A DNA stretch of 64,000 bases from CAZAMB01 sp964486335. GTDB taxonomy: Bacteria; Planctomycetota; Phycisphaerae; UBA1845. The stretch covers positions 138,406 to 202,405 of the forward strand of contig CAZAMB010000009.1 of the NCBI GenBank assembly GCA_964486335.1, in the 5' to 3' direction. Position numbers and translations under genes: made by a program. Below the pieces are notes generated by a model that was given only the letters and a program-made list of their open reading frames with translations, had not been told where the DNA came from and did no database searches. Below are positions 44,382-53,755 of this stretch, piece after piece; position 1 is the first letter of the stretch; each line of letters begins with the position of its first letter.

Positions 44382-44511
44382 GCTGGTCCAACGAGCCAGA
44401 CAACAAGCCGAGCCGAAAACCCGATTCTAAAGAATCAACTCCGCGGAAGCGAATCGCACTGTTCGCTTTGTTCTCGTGAACTTTGTCGTTTAACCGAGCC
44501 GCGAGAACCTG

Positions 44512-44534
44512 CCCTTGACGCGAAGTGTCAAGGG
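44512..44534. repeat. Perfect 8-bp inverted repeat in a divergent promoter region
   Basis: CCCTTGAC at 44512-44519 and GTCAAGGG at 44527-44534 with a 7-base spacer, between the divergent HDAC-like and dehalogenase genes. A T-run (44546-44551) lies 11 bases away, so a hairpin terminator is possible but the spacing is poor; a dyad operator is the alternative. Confidence 0.4.
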
Positions 44535-44642
44535 TGAGGGAGCGGTTTTTTCTTGCCGTGTTCATCGACGATTCCGTTTGTTGACGCCTGCGGCGCGGCT
44601 CATGGTTGACGAGTACCCGCTTTTCGTGCAGTTTCCAGAACC

Positions 44643-45338
44643 ATGAGCCACAATCAAGACTCCTTTCATGCAATCCTCGCCCGAACGAAAACGATCACGT
44701 TTGATTGCTACGGAACGTTAATCGACTGGGACGCAGGCCTGTTTCGGTCCTTTGCAGCCGCCTTCGGCCCGTCCGTCGCCGAACGACGTCGGGAACTCTT
44801 TGACGCCTATGTACGCATCGAGGCCGACCTCGAAGCCGGCCCCTTCCGATCGTATCGCGACTTGCTCGCTCTCGTTCTGGAGCGATTGGCTCGCGAGTTG
44901 AACCTCCCGCTCCTACAGGATCGGCGCTGCATCCTCGCGGACCTGCTTCCGACCTGGACTCCGTTTGCCGATACCAGCGACGCCCTACTGCGCCTGAAGA
45001 AACGATTTCGCCTCGGCATCCTGTCCAACATTGATCGAGACCAGTTCGCCGGAACAGCCCGCCATTTTCCCGTCACGTTCGATTTCGTCGTGACCGCCGA
45101 AGATGTACGCTGCTACAAACCCGGATTGCCGCACTTCGAACGCTGCTTGGCCGATCACGCCGACAAGGAAGCGTGGCTCCACGTTGCGCAAAGTCAGTTC
45201 CACGACGGCCGACCCGCCAACAGACTCGATATTGCGTTCGCGTGGATCAATCGTTACAACGACCCGGCCGATGAAGGCATACGCGCCGATGCGGTGTTTC
45301 CCGACCTGCGATCACTCGCGGACGCTGCGGCGTGTTGA
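44643..45338 (+). CDS. Haloacid dehalogenase type II-like HAD hydrolase
   Basis: 231 residues. Nucleophile D21 in 'DCYGTLIDWD', S128-N129 in 'LSNID', K159 in 'CYKP', and 'HVAQSQFHDGRPANRLDI', typical of the 2-haloacid dehalogenase type II branch. It should hydrolyse halogenated carboxylates or phosphate esters; real dehalogenase activity is uncertain. The following small gene starts 29 bases after its stop. Confidence 0.87.
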   Translation: MSHNQDSFHAILARTKTITFDCYGTLIDWDAGLFRSFAAAFGPSVAERRRELFDAYVRIEADLEAGPFRSYRDLLALVLERLARELNLPLLQDRRCILADLLPTWTPFADTSDALLRLKKRFRLGILSNIDRDQFAGTARHFPVTFDFVVTAEDVRCYKPGLPHFERCLADHADKEAWLHVAQSQFHDGRPANRLDIAFAWINRYNDPADEGIRADAVFPDLRSLADAAAC

Positions 45339-45367
45339 TGATCCGCGAATGTGCAGATGAACGAACC

Positions 45368-45652
45368 ATGGTAGCCGCGAGACCCTCGATGTTGCCCTAT
45401 ACCTTGTTCCCCTCGGGTACCCCGGTCAAAGTCACACAAGAGACCTGGCGCCGCGCTCAGCCGGTCGAGGTCGAAACCGTCGGCGTCGTGGAATCGTGGG
45501 AAGAACTGCCCACAGGGAGCTGGTTCGCCCACGGGAAGAAAGACCGGCTCTGGTTGCGACGATTAAAACTTCGTAAGCTCGACGGTGAAATCACGCTGCT
45601 CGTGGTCGACGACGGAACCTCCATCGCCCGACTCGAAGCCATTTCGAAGTAA
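45368..45652 (+). CDS. Small hypothetical protein
   Basis: 94 residues from 'MVAARPSML'; an upstream Met overlapping the dehalogenase and a downstream Met are alternatives. The sequence looks like a compact beta-rich fold: 'YTLFPSGTPVKVTQETW', 'GSWFAHGKKDRLWLRRLKLR', 'ITLLVVDDGTSIARLEAIS'. No family recognised. It follows the dehalogenase gene and may be co-transcribed. Confidence 0.5.
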   Translation: MVAARPSMLPYTLFPSGTPVKVTQETWRRAQPVEVETVGVVESWEELPTGSWFAHGKKDRLWLRRLKLRKLDGEITLLVVDDGTSIARLEAISK

Positions 45653-45750
45653 TTGCCCTGCGCGCTCACCGGAGCGCGAATCCGGCGTTTCGAGCAGACT
45701 CCCGACCGACGCCAATCGACAAAAGACCACTTCCCTCTAACAATCCGGCC

Positions 45751-47073
45751 ATGTGGTTACGTCGGATAATGACCGTCCTGGTCGCATTGGCCGTTGCCTG
45801 GTGGCTCTTTGCCGATACGATTCGGCGGCACTCCGGTCGATCCCCTTCGGAAAGCGAGATGCGTTTTGCCCACTTCGGTTCCTTCGAGGACTACGAGTTC
45901 TGGCAGAGCGTCATCGCCGATTTTGAGCGCGACCACCCGGGCGTCACGGTCATCCATGAGTACATCGTCGGACTCGGCGATCAGTACAACGTCAAACTGC
46001 GCCAACAAGTTCTCTCCCGGACGCTGCCCGATGTCGCGTTGATTCAGCTCCTTCCATTTCACGAATTGGCCGACCACTTTGAAGACCTCGGTCCGCTTGC
46101 GAAAGACGGGGCATTCTCCGATTCGCTCGATCCGATCGGGCGTTCCGCGTTCCGCGCCAACGGCGTTCAGCGCGGGCTTCCTTTTTCCGGCGGAAACCTG
46201 CTGATCTTCGCAAATCGCCGATGCTTCGAGCGCGCCGCGCGGTTCCACGGAACTCCCGTTCCGTTGCCCTCCGATGATTGGACCATCACCGATTTCCTTC
46301 GAACCGCCGAAATGCTCACTTGCGACTTCGACCGCGACGGCCGAACGGATCAATTCGGATTCTGGCTCCCCCGATGGATTTACTTTCTTCCGTTCATCTG
46401 GTCGTTCGGCGGCCAGCCGACCAACGCCGACGCAACCCAATGGACGCTCACGGGGCCGGCCGCCGAATCCGCCCTCCGGTTCTACCGGCAACTCTCGACC
46501 GGCGATCGTGTGTCCCCTCGCGACGAGGAAGTGCCGCAGCTAATTCAGGACACAGGTTTCCTCAGCGACCGAGCCGCCATGTGCGTGAACGGCCCGTGGT
46601 TCATGCCTTTCCTGGATAAAACGGACCTGAAGGACGCGTACATCATCGCGCCCATTCCGGTGGGACCAGCCGGTCGCGCGACCCGCATGACCTGGGATGG
46701 TGTCGTCATGGCGTCGGACCTGCCTCCTGCCCGGAAGACACTTGCCCGAAAGTTCATGGATTGGGTCCTTTCTCGCGAAGTGCAAGACCGCCTCGCGCGG
46801 TTGGGACGAGGCCTGCCCGCGCGGCGCGAATCTCTCGCCGAGTTCACCCGCCCGGACCCCGCCCGCCGCCGGCACTTTGTGGAAGCGCTGCCTCATTCCC
46901 GGCTGCAGCCCATTCTGCCGAATTTTGACGCGCTCGATCGGATCATCAACCGCCATTTCAACAACGCGGCCGATCCCACGCTACCTTTTCGCGCCGACCA
47001 GCTTCTCGAATCTCTCGCGAACCATCGAGAACTCATCCGGGCCTTCGGGGAAACAAAGGAGGACGATAACTAA
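45751..47073 (+). CDS. ABC transporter sugar-type solute-binding protein
   Basis: 440 residues. N-terminal hydrophobic segment 'IMTVLVALAVAWWLFAD' as signal or anchor without a lipobox. The body fits family 1 solute-binding proteins: 'FEDYEFWQSVIADFERDHPG', 'LPDVALIQLLPFHELA', 'GLPFSGGNLLIFANRRCFER', 'AAMCVNGPWFMPFLDK'. It would deliver sugars or oligosaccharides to an importer. The permease genes expected next are lost, leaving only the fragment at 47229-47582. Confidence 0.85.
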   Translation: MWLRRIMTVLVALAVAWWLFADTIRRHSGRSPSESEMRFAHFGSFEDYEFWQSVIADFERDHPGVTVIHEYIVGLGDQYNVKLRQQVLSRTLPDVALIQLLPFHELADHFEDLGPLAKDGAFSDSLDPIGRSAFRANGVQRGLPFSGGNLLIFANRRCFERAARFHGTPVPLPSDDWTITDFLRTAEMLTCDFDRDGRTDQFGFWLPRWIYFLPFIWSFGGQPTNADATQWTLTGPAAESALRFYRQLSTGDRVSPRDEEVPQLIQDTGFLSDRAAMCVNGPWFMPFLDKTDLKDAYIIAPIPVGPAGRATRMTWDGVVMASDLPPARKTLARKFMDWVLSREVQDRLARLGRGLPARRESLAEFTRPDPARRRHFVEALPHSRLQPILPNFDALDRIINRHFNNAADPTLPFRADQLLESLANHRELIRAFGETKEDDN

Positions 47074-47102
47074 ACCCCCATCCCCGTTCTGAATTGGGGT
47101 TT
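47072..47102. repeat. Inverted repeat after the solute-binding protein gene
   Basis: AAACCCC at 47072-47078 and GGGGTTT at 47096-47102, overlapping the stop codon. It is followed by CTTTCGCC. It could be a weak terminator, or a scar at the deletion that removed the permease genes. Confidence 0.4.
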
Positions 47103-47228
47103 CTTTCGCCCTGGCGATCGGCGCTATTGCGCTCACCATGATTACGATGTCTTGCTCCCTTGTGCTTTCCTTGACTCAAAGCGATAACACGCTCGCGCTC
47201 CAGCGCCCGGAATGGGTCGGACCTCGCC

Positions 47229-47582
47229 GGACTCCACCGCGTCCCGAAAGAATTGCACGACGCCGCCTGCCTTGACAGCGCTACGCCGTGGCGGGTCTAT
47301 TGGCACGTGCTGCTTCCCATGGCTCGACCCGCCGTCGCCGTTGCCGCCATGCTCAGTTTCGTCTACCACTGGCAGGAGTTTTTCGATCCGCTGCTCTATC
47401 TCTCCGACTTTCAGACATTTCCCGTTTCGCTCGGCCTTCGAATGTACCAGTCGCTCGCCGGGACTTGGGCCAACCCTTTGATGGCGGCCTGCCTCGTGGC
47501 ACTTGTTCCCGTGGTGATCGTGTTCTTCTGCTGTGAAAAATATGTACTGCAAGAGCCATTGGATTTGCCGACGGATCAATAA
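47229..47582 (+). pseudogene. C-terminal remnant of a MalG-type sugar ABC permease
   Basis: About 117 residues. The EAA loop that contacts the ATPase is present ('VPKELHDAACLDSATPWRVY', then 'WHVLLPMARPAV'), followed by the last two helices ('AVAAMLSFVYHWQEFFDPLL', 'NPLMAACLVALVPVVIVFFC') and the normal end. The first ~170 residues and all of the partner permease are absent: the frame upstream reaches a stop at 47172 and does not look permease-like. With an intact binding protein directly upstream, this looks like an internal deletion of the operon, or an assembly error. Confidence 0.72.
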
Positions 47583-47599
47583 CCCTGCGAGACGAAAAA

Positions 47600-50233
47600 C
47601 TACCGACAGGGCGCGGTGCTGGGCCGCGGCGAACCGTTCCACGAAGCAAACGCGCCCGCGCCGTTCAGAAGGTCTATGGCTTCGAGAATATCCGCCGGCG
47701 CAATCAACCCGCTTCGGTCGATGTCACCGCTATACGCACCCCAGGGAAGAACCCTCACGCCGTTGATCGCATCAATCAGGTCCAGGAGGTCCGACGGCCC
47801 TGCCGCTACGTCTCCATTGACATTCGCCGGATGCGAAAAGAAGACCCCCGTCGTTGTCACGTCATTGTTGTACGTGATCGTCGTGGCCGCTCCGGGCGTA
47901 ATCGGACGACTCAATAGGATCGTGACCAGTCCTCCGCCTGCAGCCGTCACGCGTGAGATCGCGTTCGGCTCTCCGAAACGCTGAGTTTCGCAAAGCTTCC
48001 AGCAGTCCAGGCGATCCGATCCGCCTGGTGCCTCCGCCGTCATTCGACTGATGCCCTCGATCGGCGCGGCGCTCGCCGACGAATGCGGCCTTCGCGCGTC
48101 CACGACCATCGTCGGCGGATCAATCCACTGCACCGGTCCGGCCGGACATCCACATTGCACCGGCGGAGCCTGCGTGCAGGGCGAATCAATCCGCAGTCGA
48201 TAAAGTCCGCGAGTTGCTTCCGTCTTGGCCGCGACAACGACATAATACGTTCTGCCCGGCACGAGGGCTTGCAGGCACATTTGCGAGTTCTTGCCGCTGA
48301 ACCCGCAGCCCGCAACGTCGTCGCTGCACCCGATCGAACGCAGCGTGGAACAAGCCGTCGCCGGAGTCGTCGGATCACCTGCCTCAAAAACCTGAACGAG
48401 AGAATCGATGGCCGGCGGGTTGCTTTGACATGTGCCGATCCGCGCCGAAGTCGCTGTCGCCGTGAACCGGTACCAGACCGTCCCCACGCCCTGCGCCGCA
48501 AACGTATCGACGTGACAGCAGAACCCGGGATCATTCGCGGATTCGGTCGCGTGAATCCCGTCGCTTTCCGTCGCGCTGGGAACCGAAACAACACGAGCTC
48601 CGTCCCCCGCGCCGGGACCGAAGCACTCGTCGTTCGTCGGCGGGATGTTGCACAAATACGCCGAAAGCTCCACGCAAACAGCGTCCCATTCGACCTGGCA
48701 GCAAAACGCGCCGTCCGGCTGAACGCAAACCGCGGCACAGCAAAAAGGATCGATACATCCGCGACCGGTGTGCGGCAGCGAGCACGACTGGTCGCTTGCC
48801 AGACAAACAAACTCGCACGTGACCCCCGGAGTTTGACAATACTTGCCACGAGTCCACGATACGCCGCCTGGTGCGCACTGATTGGCCGTCAAGTTTTGGC
48901 ACGCGCCGTCTGCGCGACAGCAGGCTGCCGTTCCACACGGCGGATCAAACGGATCAGTTCCACAGGTCGCGCCAGCCTTCCACACTGGCAGCAAGTCGCT
49001 TCCCGGACCCGGGTATGGACAATTCGCCGCGGGAACTTCGCGACAAACCGCTTCGCCTTCCGCGTCGAGCTGATACATGTCGCAACAGGCGCCCATCGGC
49101 GGGGGTCCGTCGCAGAATACGGACACATCCAGCGACCCGTTGAAGAACGCTCCTGAAAACTCCCGAGAACTCCATGCCGCGCCGTCATACTCGGCATACC
49201 CGACATCCGAAGCGCCGACACGCGCCGGCAATCCCGTGATGGACGTGCGGCCCAGTGGATTCGACGCCTGAATCGTAAACCAGGCCTGTTGGGGAATCGT
49301 AATCGGAGGCTCAAACGCAACACGCAAAGTCCCGATTCGGCTGGAGTTGTACGCAATGGACCGCTCGGTACCCGGAACCACATCGCCCGGCAATCCTTCA
49401 ACGCTGCCATTGGGGACACGAAGGTCCATATCGAACACTCCGGGACCGCGAACCGTCACTTCATAGCCCGACATCCGGCATTGCTCCACGCCGAGTCCCA
49501 AGTCGTCGGCCATGCGCACTCCGTCACCGGGGTTAAACGCGCCGCGCCGCGGCACGGCCGCGCGGTATCCGAGATGCCGAGTCGGGCATTCGCCGCGAAC
49601 GTATAGATTTGCGTTGAAGCTCGCGTGCGGACCCGCCGGGAATCCGCCGAAATAAAACACGCACCCCAATTGCGGATGGTCGAACACATCGTCGGAAAAC
49701 CCAACGAGCGCCGGCGCCCCGCCAACCCACCCCGCATGTTCACGATCAAAGACGACCGACAACCACACGGTCGACGGAAGTGGAATCACTGCCTCGCTGG
49801 GAACCTGAAACACGATCTGAAACATACCCGGCGTCGGCAGCGACGCGTGGCCTTCGGTTCCGACGATCAGTGTTCCACCGTCATGCGGACACCCGTTGTA
49901 CAACGCGAAGTCCACCCCGAAGGGACCGCTCCCCGCGCCGTCACTGTTTCCGTTCACCATCAACTCGTACCGGCTCAGCAGGCAACCCTCCGAGACGTTG
50001 AGAATCAAATCGTCCGCGAGTGCCGACCCCGATCCAAATCCGACGGCGGTTCTTCCCAACGTATTGCTATAGACCAACGTGTCCGCAACCGAAGCGACCT
50101 CGCCCGCACCCCCGCCGACAAACACGCGCCCGACAACCTCGCGCTCATCGATTACCGATTGACCAAACACCGGCGATGCGATCACCCAAACCAGCGAGTG
50201 CCACGTTGATAACAGTGTTTTAGAGTTACGCAT
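47600..50233 (-). CDS. Large secreted Cys-rich protein with dockerin-like C-terminus
   Basis: 877 residues. A signal peptide ends at 'SPVFGQ'. Two beta-rich N-terminal segments start like choice-of-anchor domains ('NTLGRTAVGFGSGSALADDL', 'GAFNPGDGVRMADDLGLGVE'). A Cys-rich middle has 'GACCDMYQLDAEGEAVCREV' and 'TAACCRADGACQNL'. A pre-peptidase-like beta domain follows ('ATATSARIGTCQS', 'GRTYYVVVAAKTEATRGLYR'). The end is a type I dockerin ('GDVAAGPSDLLDLIDAINGV', 'GDIDRSGLIAPADILEAIDL'). Probably extracellular or surface-bound; no enzymatic motif seen. Confidence 0.82.
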   Translation of the reverse strand: MRNSKTLLSTWHSLVWVIASPVFGQSVIDEREVVGRVFVGGGAGEVASVADTLVYSNTLGRTAVGFGSGSALADDLILNVSEGCLLSRYELMVNGNSDGAGSGPFGVDFALYNGCPHDGGTLIVGTEGHASLPTPGMFQIVFQVPSEAVIPLPSTVWLSVVFDREHAGWVGGAPALVGFSDDVFDHPQLGCVFYFGGFPAGPHASFNANLYVRGECPTRHLGYRAAVPRRGAFNPGDGVRMADDLGLGVEQCRMSGYEVTVRGPGVFDMDLRVPNGSVEGLPGDVVPGTERSIAYNSSRIGTLRVAFEPPITIPQQAWFTIQASNPLGRTSITGLPARVGASDVGYAEYDGAAWSSREFSGAFFNGSLDVSVFCDGPPPMGACCDMYQLDAEGEAVCREVPAANCPYPGPGSDLLPVWKAGATCGTDPFDPPCGTAACCRADGACQNLTANQCAPGGVSWTRGKYCQTPGVTCEFVCLASDQSCSLPHTGRGCIDPFCCAAVCVQPDGAFCCQVEWDAVCVELSAYLCNIPPTNDECFGPGAGDGARVVSVPSATESDGIHATESANDPGFCCHVDTFAAQGVGTVWYRFTATATSARIGTCQSNPPAIDSLVQVFEAGDPTTPATACSTLRSIGCSDDVAGCGFSGKNSQMCLQALVPGRTYYVVVAAKTEATRGLYRLRIDSPCTQAPPVQCGCPAGPVQWIDPPTMVVDARRPHSSASAAPIEGISRMTAEAPGGSDRLDCWKLCETQRFGEPNAISRVTAAGGGLVTILLSRPITPGAATTITYNNDVTTTGVFFSHPANVNGDVAAGPSDLLDLIDAINGVRVLPWGAYSGDIDRSGLIAPADILEAIDLLNGAGAFASWNGSPRPSTAPCR

Positions 50234-50396
50234 GAAACCATCGATCAGTCGCGCGATCCGATCTCCCCCTGAAAGTCCTCAGCAATCGACAATCGCGGGC
50301 GATGTTCGATCGCCGGTTGGAATGTGCGCAGGCAAGCGGTCGCCCGATTTCACCCCCGGGCTGAATCCGGCAGCATAGCAAAAATCGGACGATTCA

Positions 50397-51269
50397 TCAA
50401 GCCGATGTGTTTCTCGTTTCGCCGGGTCCCGATGTTCCGCCGGCCTCGCCTTCAACCGCTGACGATCGTCGCTGCCGTCGCCCCGCCACGCCCCGACGTG
50501 ACTCCGCCTCAAGGAATTGCCGAAGTTTCAAACCCGAAGGAGTCCGCAGACGGCAAATCAGCTCCTTGAAGCCGCTTCGATTCGCCCGCCCCACGCCGTA
50601 CAAAACACGAAACATTTCGCGAATCTCTGCAACGTCCTCGGAGGGCAACTCGGCCCGCCGCAATCCCACCCGGTTCAGCCCGACGATGCGACCTTCGCCG
50701 TCACACAACATGAACGGCGGAACGTCCATGGCCACCCTCGCGCCGCCCATGATCATCGACAGCTCGCCGATGCGCACGAACTGGTGGACGCCCGCCCCGC
50801 CGCCAACCGTCACACGGTCGCCGACTTCAACATGACCGGCCAGCAGCACGTTATTGATCAGCGTTACCCGGTTTCCGACAACGCAGTTGTGCGCGACGTG
50901 GCTCCCGCCCAGCAGGAAGCATTCTTCACCCACCGCTGTTTCCGATTCGGGTATCGTTCCTCGGTGAATGGAGACGTTTTCCCGAAGAATCGTTCCCCGA
51001 CCCACACGGCAGAAACTTCGCTCGCCGGCGTATTTCGTGTCCTGCGGTGCATGACCCACGATCACGTGCGGATGAAGCTCGCAATCCGCGCCAATCTGTG
51101 TCCACCCCGTCAGATACACGCCCTGATACAATCGGCAATTCGGCCCGATGCGAACTTGCCCCTCGATGACACAAAACGGACCGACCTCGACACTGGGGTC
51201 AATCTCTGCGTTGCGGTCAATGATTGCCGTCGGATGAATCGCCACGTGCTTCCCCGTCAGTTTCGCCAC
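50397..51269 (-). CDS. lpxA: UDP-N-acetylglucosamine O-acyltransferase
   Basis: 290 residues; ~260 is usual. The left-handed parallel beta-helix is clear from hexapeptides ('IHPTAIIDRNAEIDPSVEVG', 'PFCVIEGQVRIGPNC'), and the catalytic His is H127 in 'GGSHVAHNCVVGN'. It starts lipid A synthesis by adding a 3-hydroxyacyl chain, implying an LPS-bearing outer membrane. About 30 extra C-terminal residues ('GVAGRRQRRSSAVEGEAGG') look disordered. No other lpx gene adjoins. The uracil-DNA glycosylase gene lies 39 bases upstream on the same strand. Confidence 0.93.
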   Translation of the reverse strand: MAKLTGKHVAIHPTAIIDRNAEIDPSVEVGPFCVIEGQVRIGPNCRLYQGVYLTGWTQIGADCELHPHVIVGHAPQDTKYAGERSFCRVGRGTILRENVSIHRGTIPESETAVGEECFLLGGSHVAHNCVVGNRVTLINNVLLAGHVEVGDRVTVGGGAGVHQFVRIGELSMIMGGARVAMDVPPFMLCDGEGRIVGLNRVGLRRAELPSEDVAEIREMFRVLYGVGRANRSGFKELICRLRTPSGLKLRQFLEAESRRGVAGRRQRRSSAVEGEAGGTSGPGETRNTSA

Positions 51270-51308
51270 GACACGGATCGCCGCAGCGATGTCGTTTTCC
51301 GATCCCGT

Positions 51309-52076
51309 TCAACCGCCCCGCTTCAAACCCATCGCCGCCATCACCTGTTGCAGATCGTCCCAGCTCTTGCTCTTCTCTTCCGGGCTGCGAAGCAGATAGG
51401 CGGGATGATAGGTCGGCATCACCGGGACGGATGGACCATCGCCCACCGCTCCCGAATGATAATACTCGTGAAACCGCCCGCGCAGTTTTCCAATGGATTC
51501 CGCCGTGTTCAACAGCGTCTTTGCCGCTGGCGCGCCCAGCGCCACGATCATCTCTGGCTGGATGATCGCCAGTTGTTCACGCAGGTAAGGACCGCAGGCC
51601 AGCATCTCGTCCGCGCTGGGCGTTCGGTTGTTCGGCGGCCGGCATTTCACCACATTGCAGATATACACATCGTCCCTTGTCAGCCCCATCGCCGCGATCA
51701 TTTTTGTAAGTAGCTGCCCCGCCGGCCCCACAAACGCCAACCCCTGCTTGTCTTCTTCATATCCCGGCCCTTCGCCGACGAACACCAACCGCGCCACCGG
51801 GTTGCCTTGTCCGAACACTGTCTGCGTACGCTTTTCGCAAAGTGCGCATTTGCGGCACGTCTTCACCTGCTCTTCATCGAGTTTCCGCAATCGTTCGCCG
51901 TTCGAATTCGAGTCCCCCGCAGCCGCAGTGCGAGTCTGCCTTTCGCTTGCCTGTGCGACGTTCCGCGATCGAGATTCGAGCGCGGCCGCCGGAATCGGCA
52001 CGAACTGCAATCCCAGCAGGCGGTCCGCCAACAACTGCTGATGGAAATTCGTTCGATCATCGTTTGCGTCGATCAC
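51309..52076 (-). CDS. Type 4 (family 4) uracil-DNA glycosylase
   Basis: 255 residues. Iron-sulfur cysteines C77 and C80 ('CALCEKRTQTVFGQG'), C145 in 'NVVKCRPP' and C161; active-site 'GEGPGYEEDKQGLAFVG' from 101; and C-terminal 'YHPAYLLRSPEEK'. It removes uracil from DNA to start base excision repair. The first ~65 residues are a low-complexity extension. It precedes lpxA on the same strand, though a functional link is unlikely. Confidence 0.93.
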   Translation of the reverse strand: MIDANDDRTNFHQQLLADRLLGLQFVPIPAAALESRSRNVAQASERQTRTAAAGDSNSNGERLRKLDEEQVKTCRKCALCEKRTQTVFGQGNPVARLVFVGEGPGYEEDKQGLAFVGPAGQLLTKMIAAMGLTRDDVYICNVVKCRPPNNRTPSADEMLACGPYLREQLAIIQPEMIVALGAPAAKTLLNTAESIGKLRGRFHEYYHSGAVGDGPSVPVMPTYHPAYLLRSPEEKSKSWDDLQQVMAAMGLKRGG

Positions 52077-52127
52077 GATAGCCTGCTTTCTTCCTGACGC
52101 ACGGATACTACAAGCACACAGTGATCA

Positions 52128-53066
52128 ATGCCCGCATCCAACCGTGCCTCAATACTTCCCATGATCCTCCTTTCTACGCGTGAAGCAACGGTCCTTTCCG
52201 GCTATGATCCTCCCGTGGCCAGATTTGAAGAACTCCGAATACCGCTCTCCGACGGTTATTCCGCCTACGCACGCCATTTTCGGCCCGACCGGAGCATCGG
52301 CGCCGTTCTTTACCATCATGGCATTCAATCCCATTGCGGCTGGTACGAACAATCCGCTCTTGCCCTGGCCGACGCCGGGTACGACGTGCTCCAGTTTGAC
52401 CGTCGCGGCAGCGGCCGCAACACCGTCGACCGAGGGCACGCCGAATCAGCCGAACAGTTGATCGCCGACGCTCGCGCCGCCCATCGCCACCTATCGTCCC
52501 GGTCCGGGCGAAAAGACCACCACGTCGTCGGCGTCAGTTGGGGTGGAAAGCTCGCTGTTGCGGCCTACGTCGATCATCCCGCCGACGTCCGAAGCCTCAC
52601 GTTGGTCACGCCCGGTTTGTTTCCGAAAATCGGCGTCTCCCGCGGCGAAATGGCCCGCATCGGTTTCGCCATGCTCTACGAACCGACGCGGATTTTTGAC
52701 ATCCCGCTGAATGATCCCGAGCTCTTCACCACCAACCCGACTTGGGCCGAGTTTTTCCGCGACGATCCGCACACGCTCCGGCAGTGCACCGCCGCCTTTT
52801 ATCTGGCCTCCCGCCGAATGGATCGAATCGTCGCCCGACTCAAGGACGCTCCACCGGTCCCCGTACATCTGTTCCTCGCCGGCGATGAGCGAATTGTCGA
52901 CAACGATCGCACCCTCGCCTTTTTTGATAGCCTTGACTGGCCGGACGTCACCTGTACTTGGCACCAATCCGCTCGCCACTCGCTTGAATTCGAATCCGAC
53001 GCCCAGCGCTACTTCAAGCAGTTGACCGACTTTGTGACCATTGTCGATCGCGTCAAGGTCCCGTGA
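52128..53066 (+). CDS. Alpha/beta hydrolase (lysophospholipase-like)
   Basis: 312 residues from the first ATG; Met12 or a GTG at 52215 ('VARFEELRIPL') are realistic alternatives because the fold begins there. Oxyanion 'YHHGIQSHCGWY' at 62-73, nucleophile S137 in 'VGVSWGGK', and a late His in 'SARHSLEFE' complete the triad. It should hydrolyse an ester, perhaps a monoacylglycerol or lysolipid; the substrate is unknown. It is divergent from the UDG gene. Confidence 0.85.
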   Translation: MPASNRASILPMILLSTREATVLSGYDPPVARFEELRIPLSDGYSAYARHFRPDRSIGAVLYHHGIQSHCGWYEQSALALADAGYDVLQFDRRGSGRNTVDRGHAESAEQLIADARAAHRHLSSRSGRKDHHVVGVSWGGKLAVAAYVDHPADVRSLTLVTPGLFPKIGVSRGEMARIGFAMLYEPTRIFDIPLNDPELFTTNPTWAEFFRDDPHTLRQCTAAFYLASRRMDRIVARLKDAPPVPVHLFLAGDERIVDNDRTLAFFDSLDWPDVTCTWHQSARHSLEFESDAQRYFKQLTDFVTIVDRVKVP

Positions 53067-53299
53067 CACATTGGGCGGGCGGCGCGCATCGCCCATCCGA
53101 ACCCCAAGCGCCAGCGCGGGGCCTCGAATAATGATGCGTCGCGGGAACCAAGGCCCGTCGTCTGCGCTCCGGGCCCGCCATGTTCCTCGCCGCAAATGTC
53201 ACGCACCCGACGAGACCCTCGCTTCCCGCTGCCCCTGTTCGTCTTCGCATCCATCCGATATGCTTCATCGAAACGGATTCGTGAGTCAGAGAGAAACCA

Positions 53300-53755
53300 A
53301 TGACCATCAATCGACCGTCGCCCGACGTACTGGCCATGCTCGTCTGCGACCAGATCATCACCGACCGCCTCACCGGCAAGCAGTCGCTGATCGGCATGTT
53401 CAGTCGGATTCATGCCATCGGGTTTCCCGCGACCCATGCCCAGCTCTGCGTGTTCGTGGCCCTCACCGACGGCCACGGCAAGACTGATTTGACCATCCGC
53501 ATCGTCGATTCCAATGACGCCCGCCCGCCCATCGTCGAGGGCAAAGGGGGAGTCCACTTCAAGGACCCCCGCTCCATCGCCAATCTGTTCCTTCAGTTCC
53601 ACGGTCTGACGTTTCCCGTTCCCGGCGAGTACCGCGTGCAACTTTTTTCCAACGGAAACCTCCTCCGCGAGGCTCGACTCGAATTGGTCAAGCTCTCGCC
53701 TCCCCAGCCTTCTGCCCAACCTCCTGATCCCGAAATCTCCCCCGACCAGCCCTAA
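53300..53755 (+). CDS. Hypothetical protein, DUF6941-like
   Basis: 151 residues. 'LAMLVCDQIITDRLTGKQSL' followed by 'IGMFSRIHAIGFPATHAQLC' and a beta-rich centre ('LTIRIVDSNDARP', 'FPVPGEYRVQLFSNGNLLRE') fit a conserved family of small cytoplasmic beta-sandwich proteins. The C-terminal 20 residues are Pro-rich and disordered. No known role; no operon partner. Confidence 0.6.
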   Translation: MTINRPSPDVLAMLVCDQIITDRLTGKQSLIGMFSRIHAIGFPATHAQLCVFVALTDGHGKTDLTIRIVDSNDARPPIVEGKGGVHFKDPRSIANLFLQFHGLTFPVPGEYRVQLFSNGNLLREARLELVKLSPPQPSAQPPDPEISPDQP

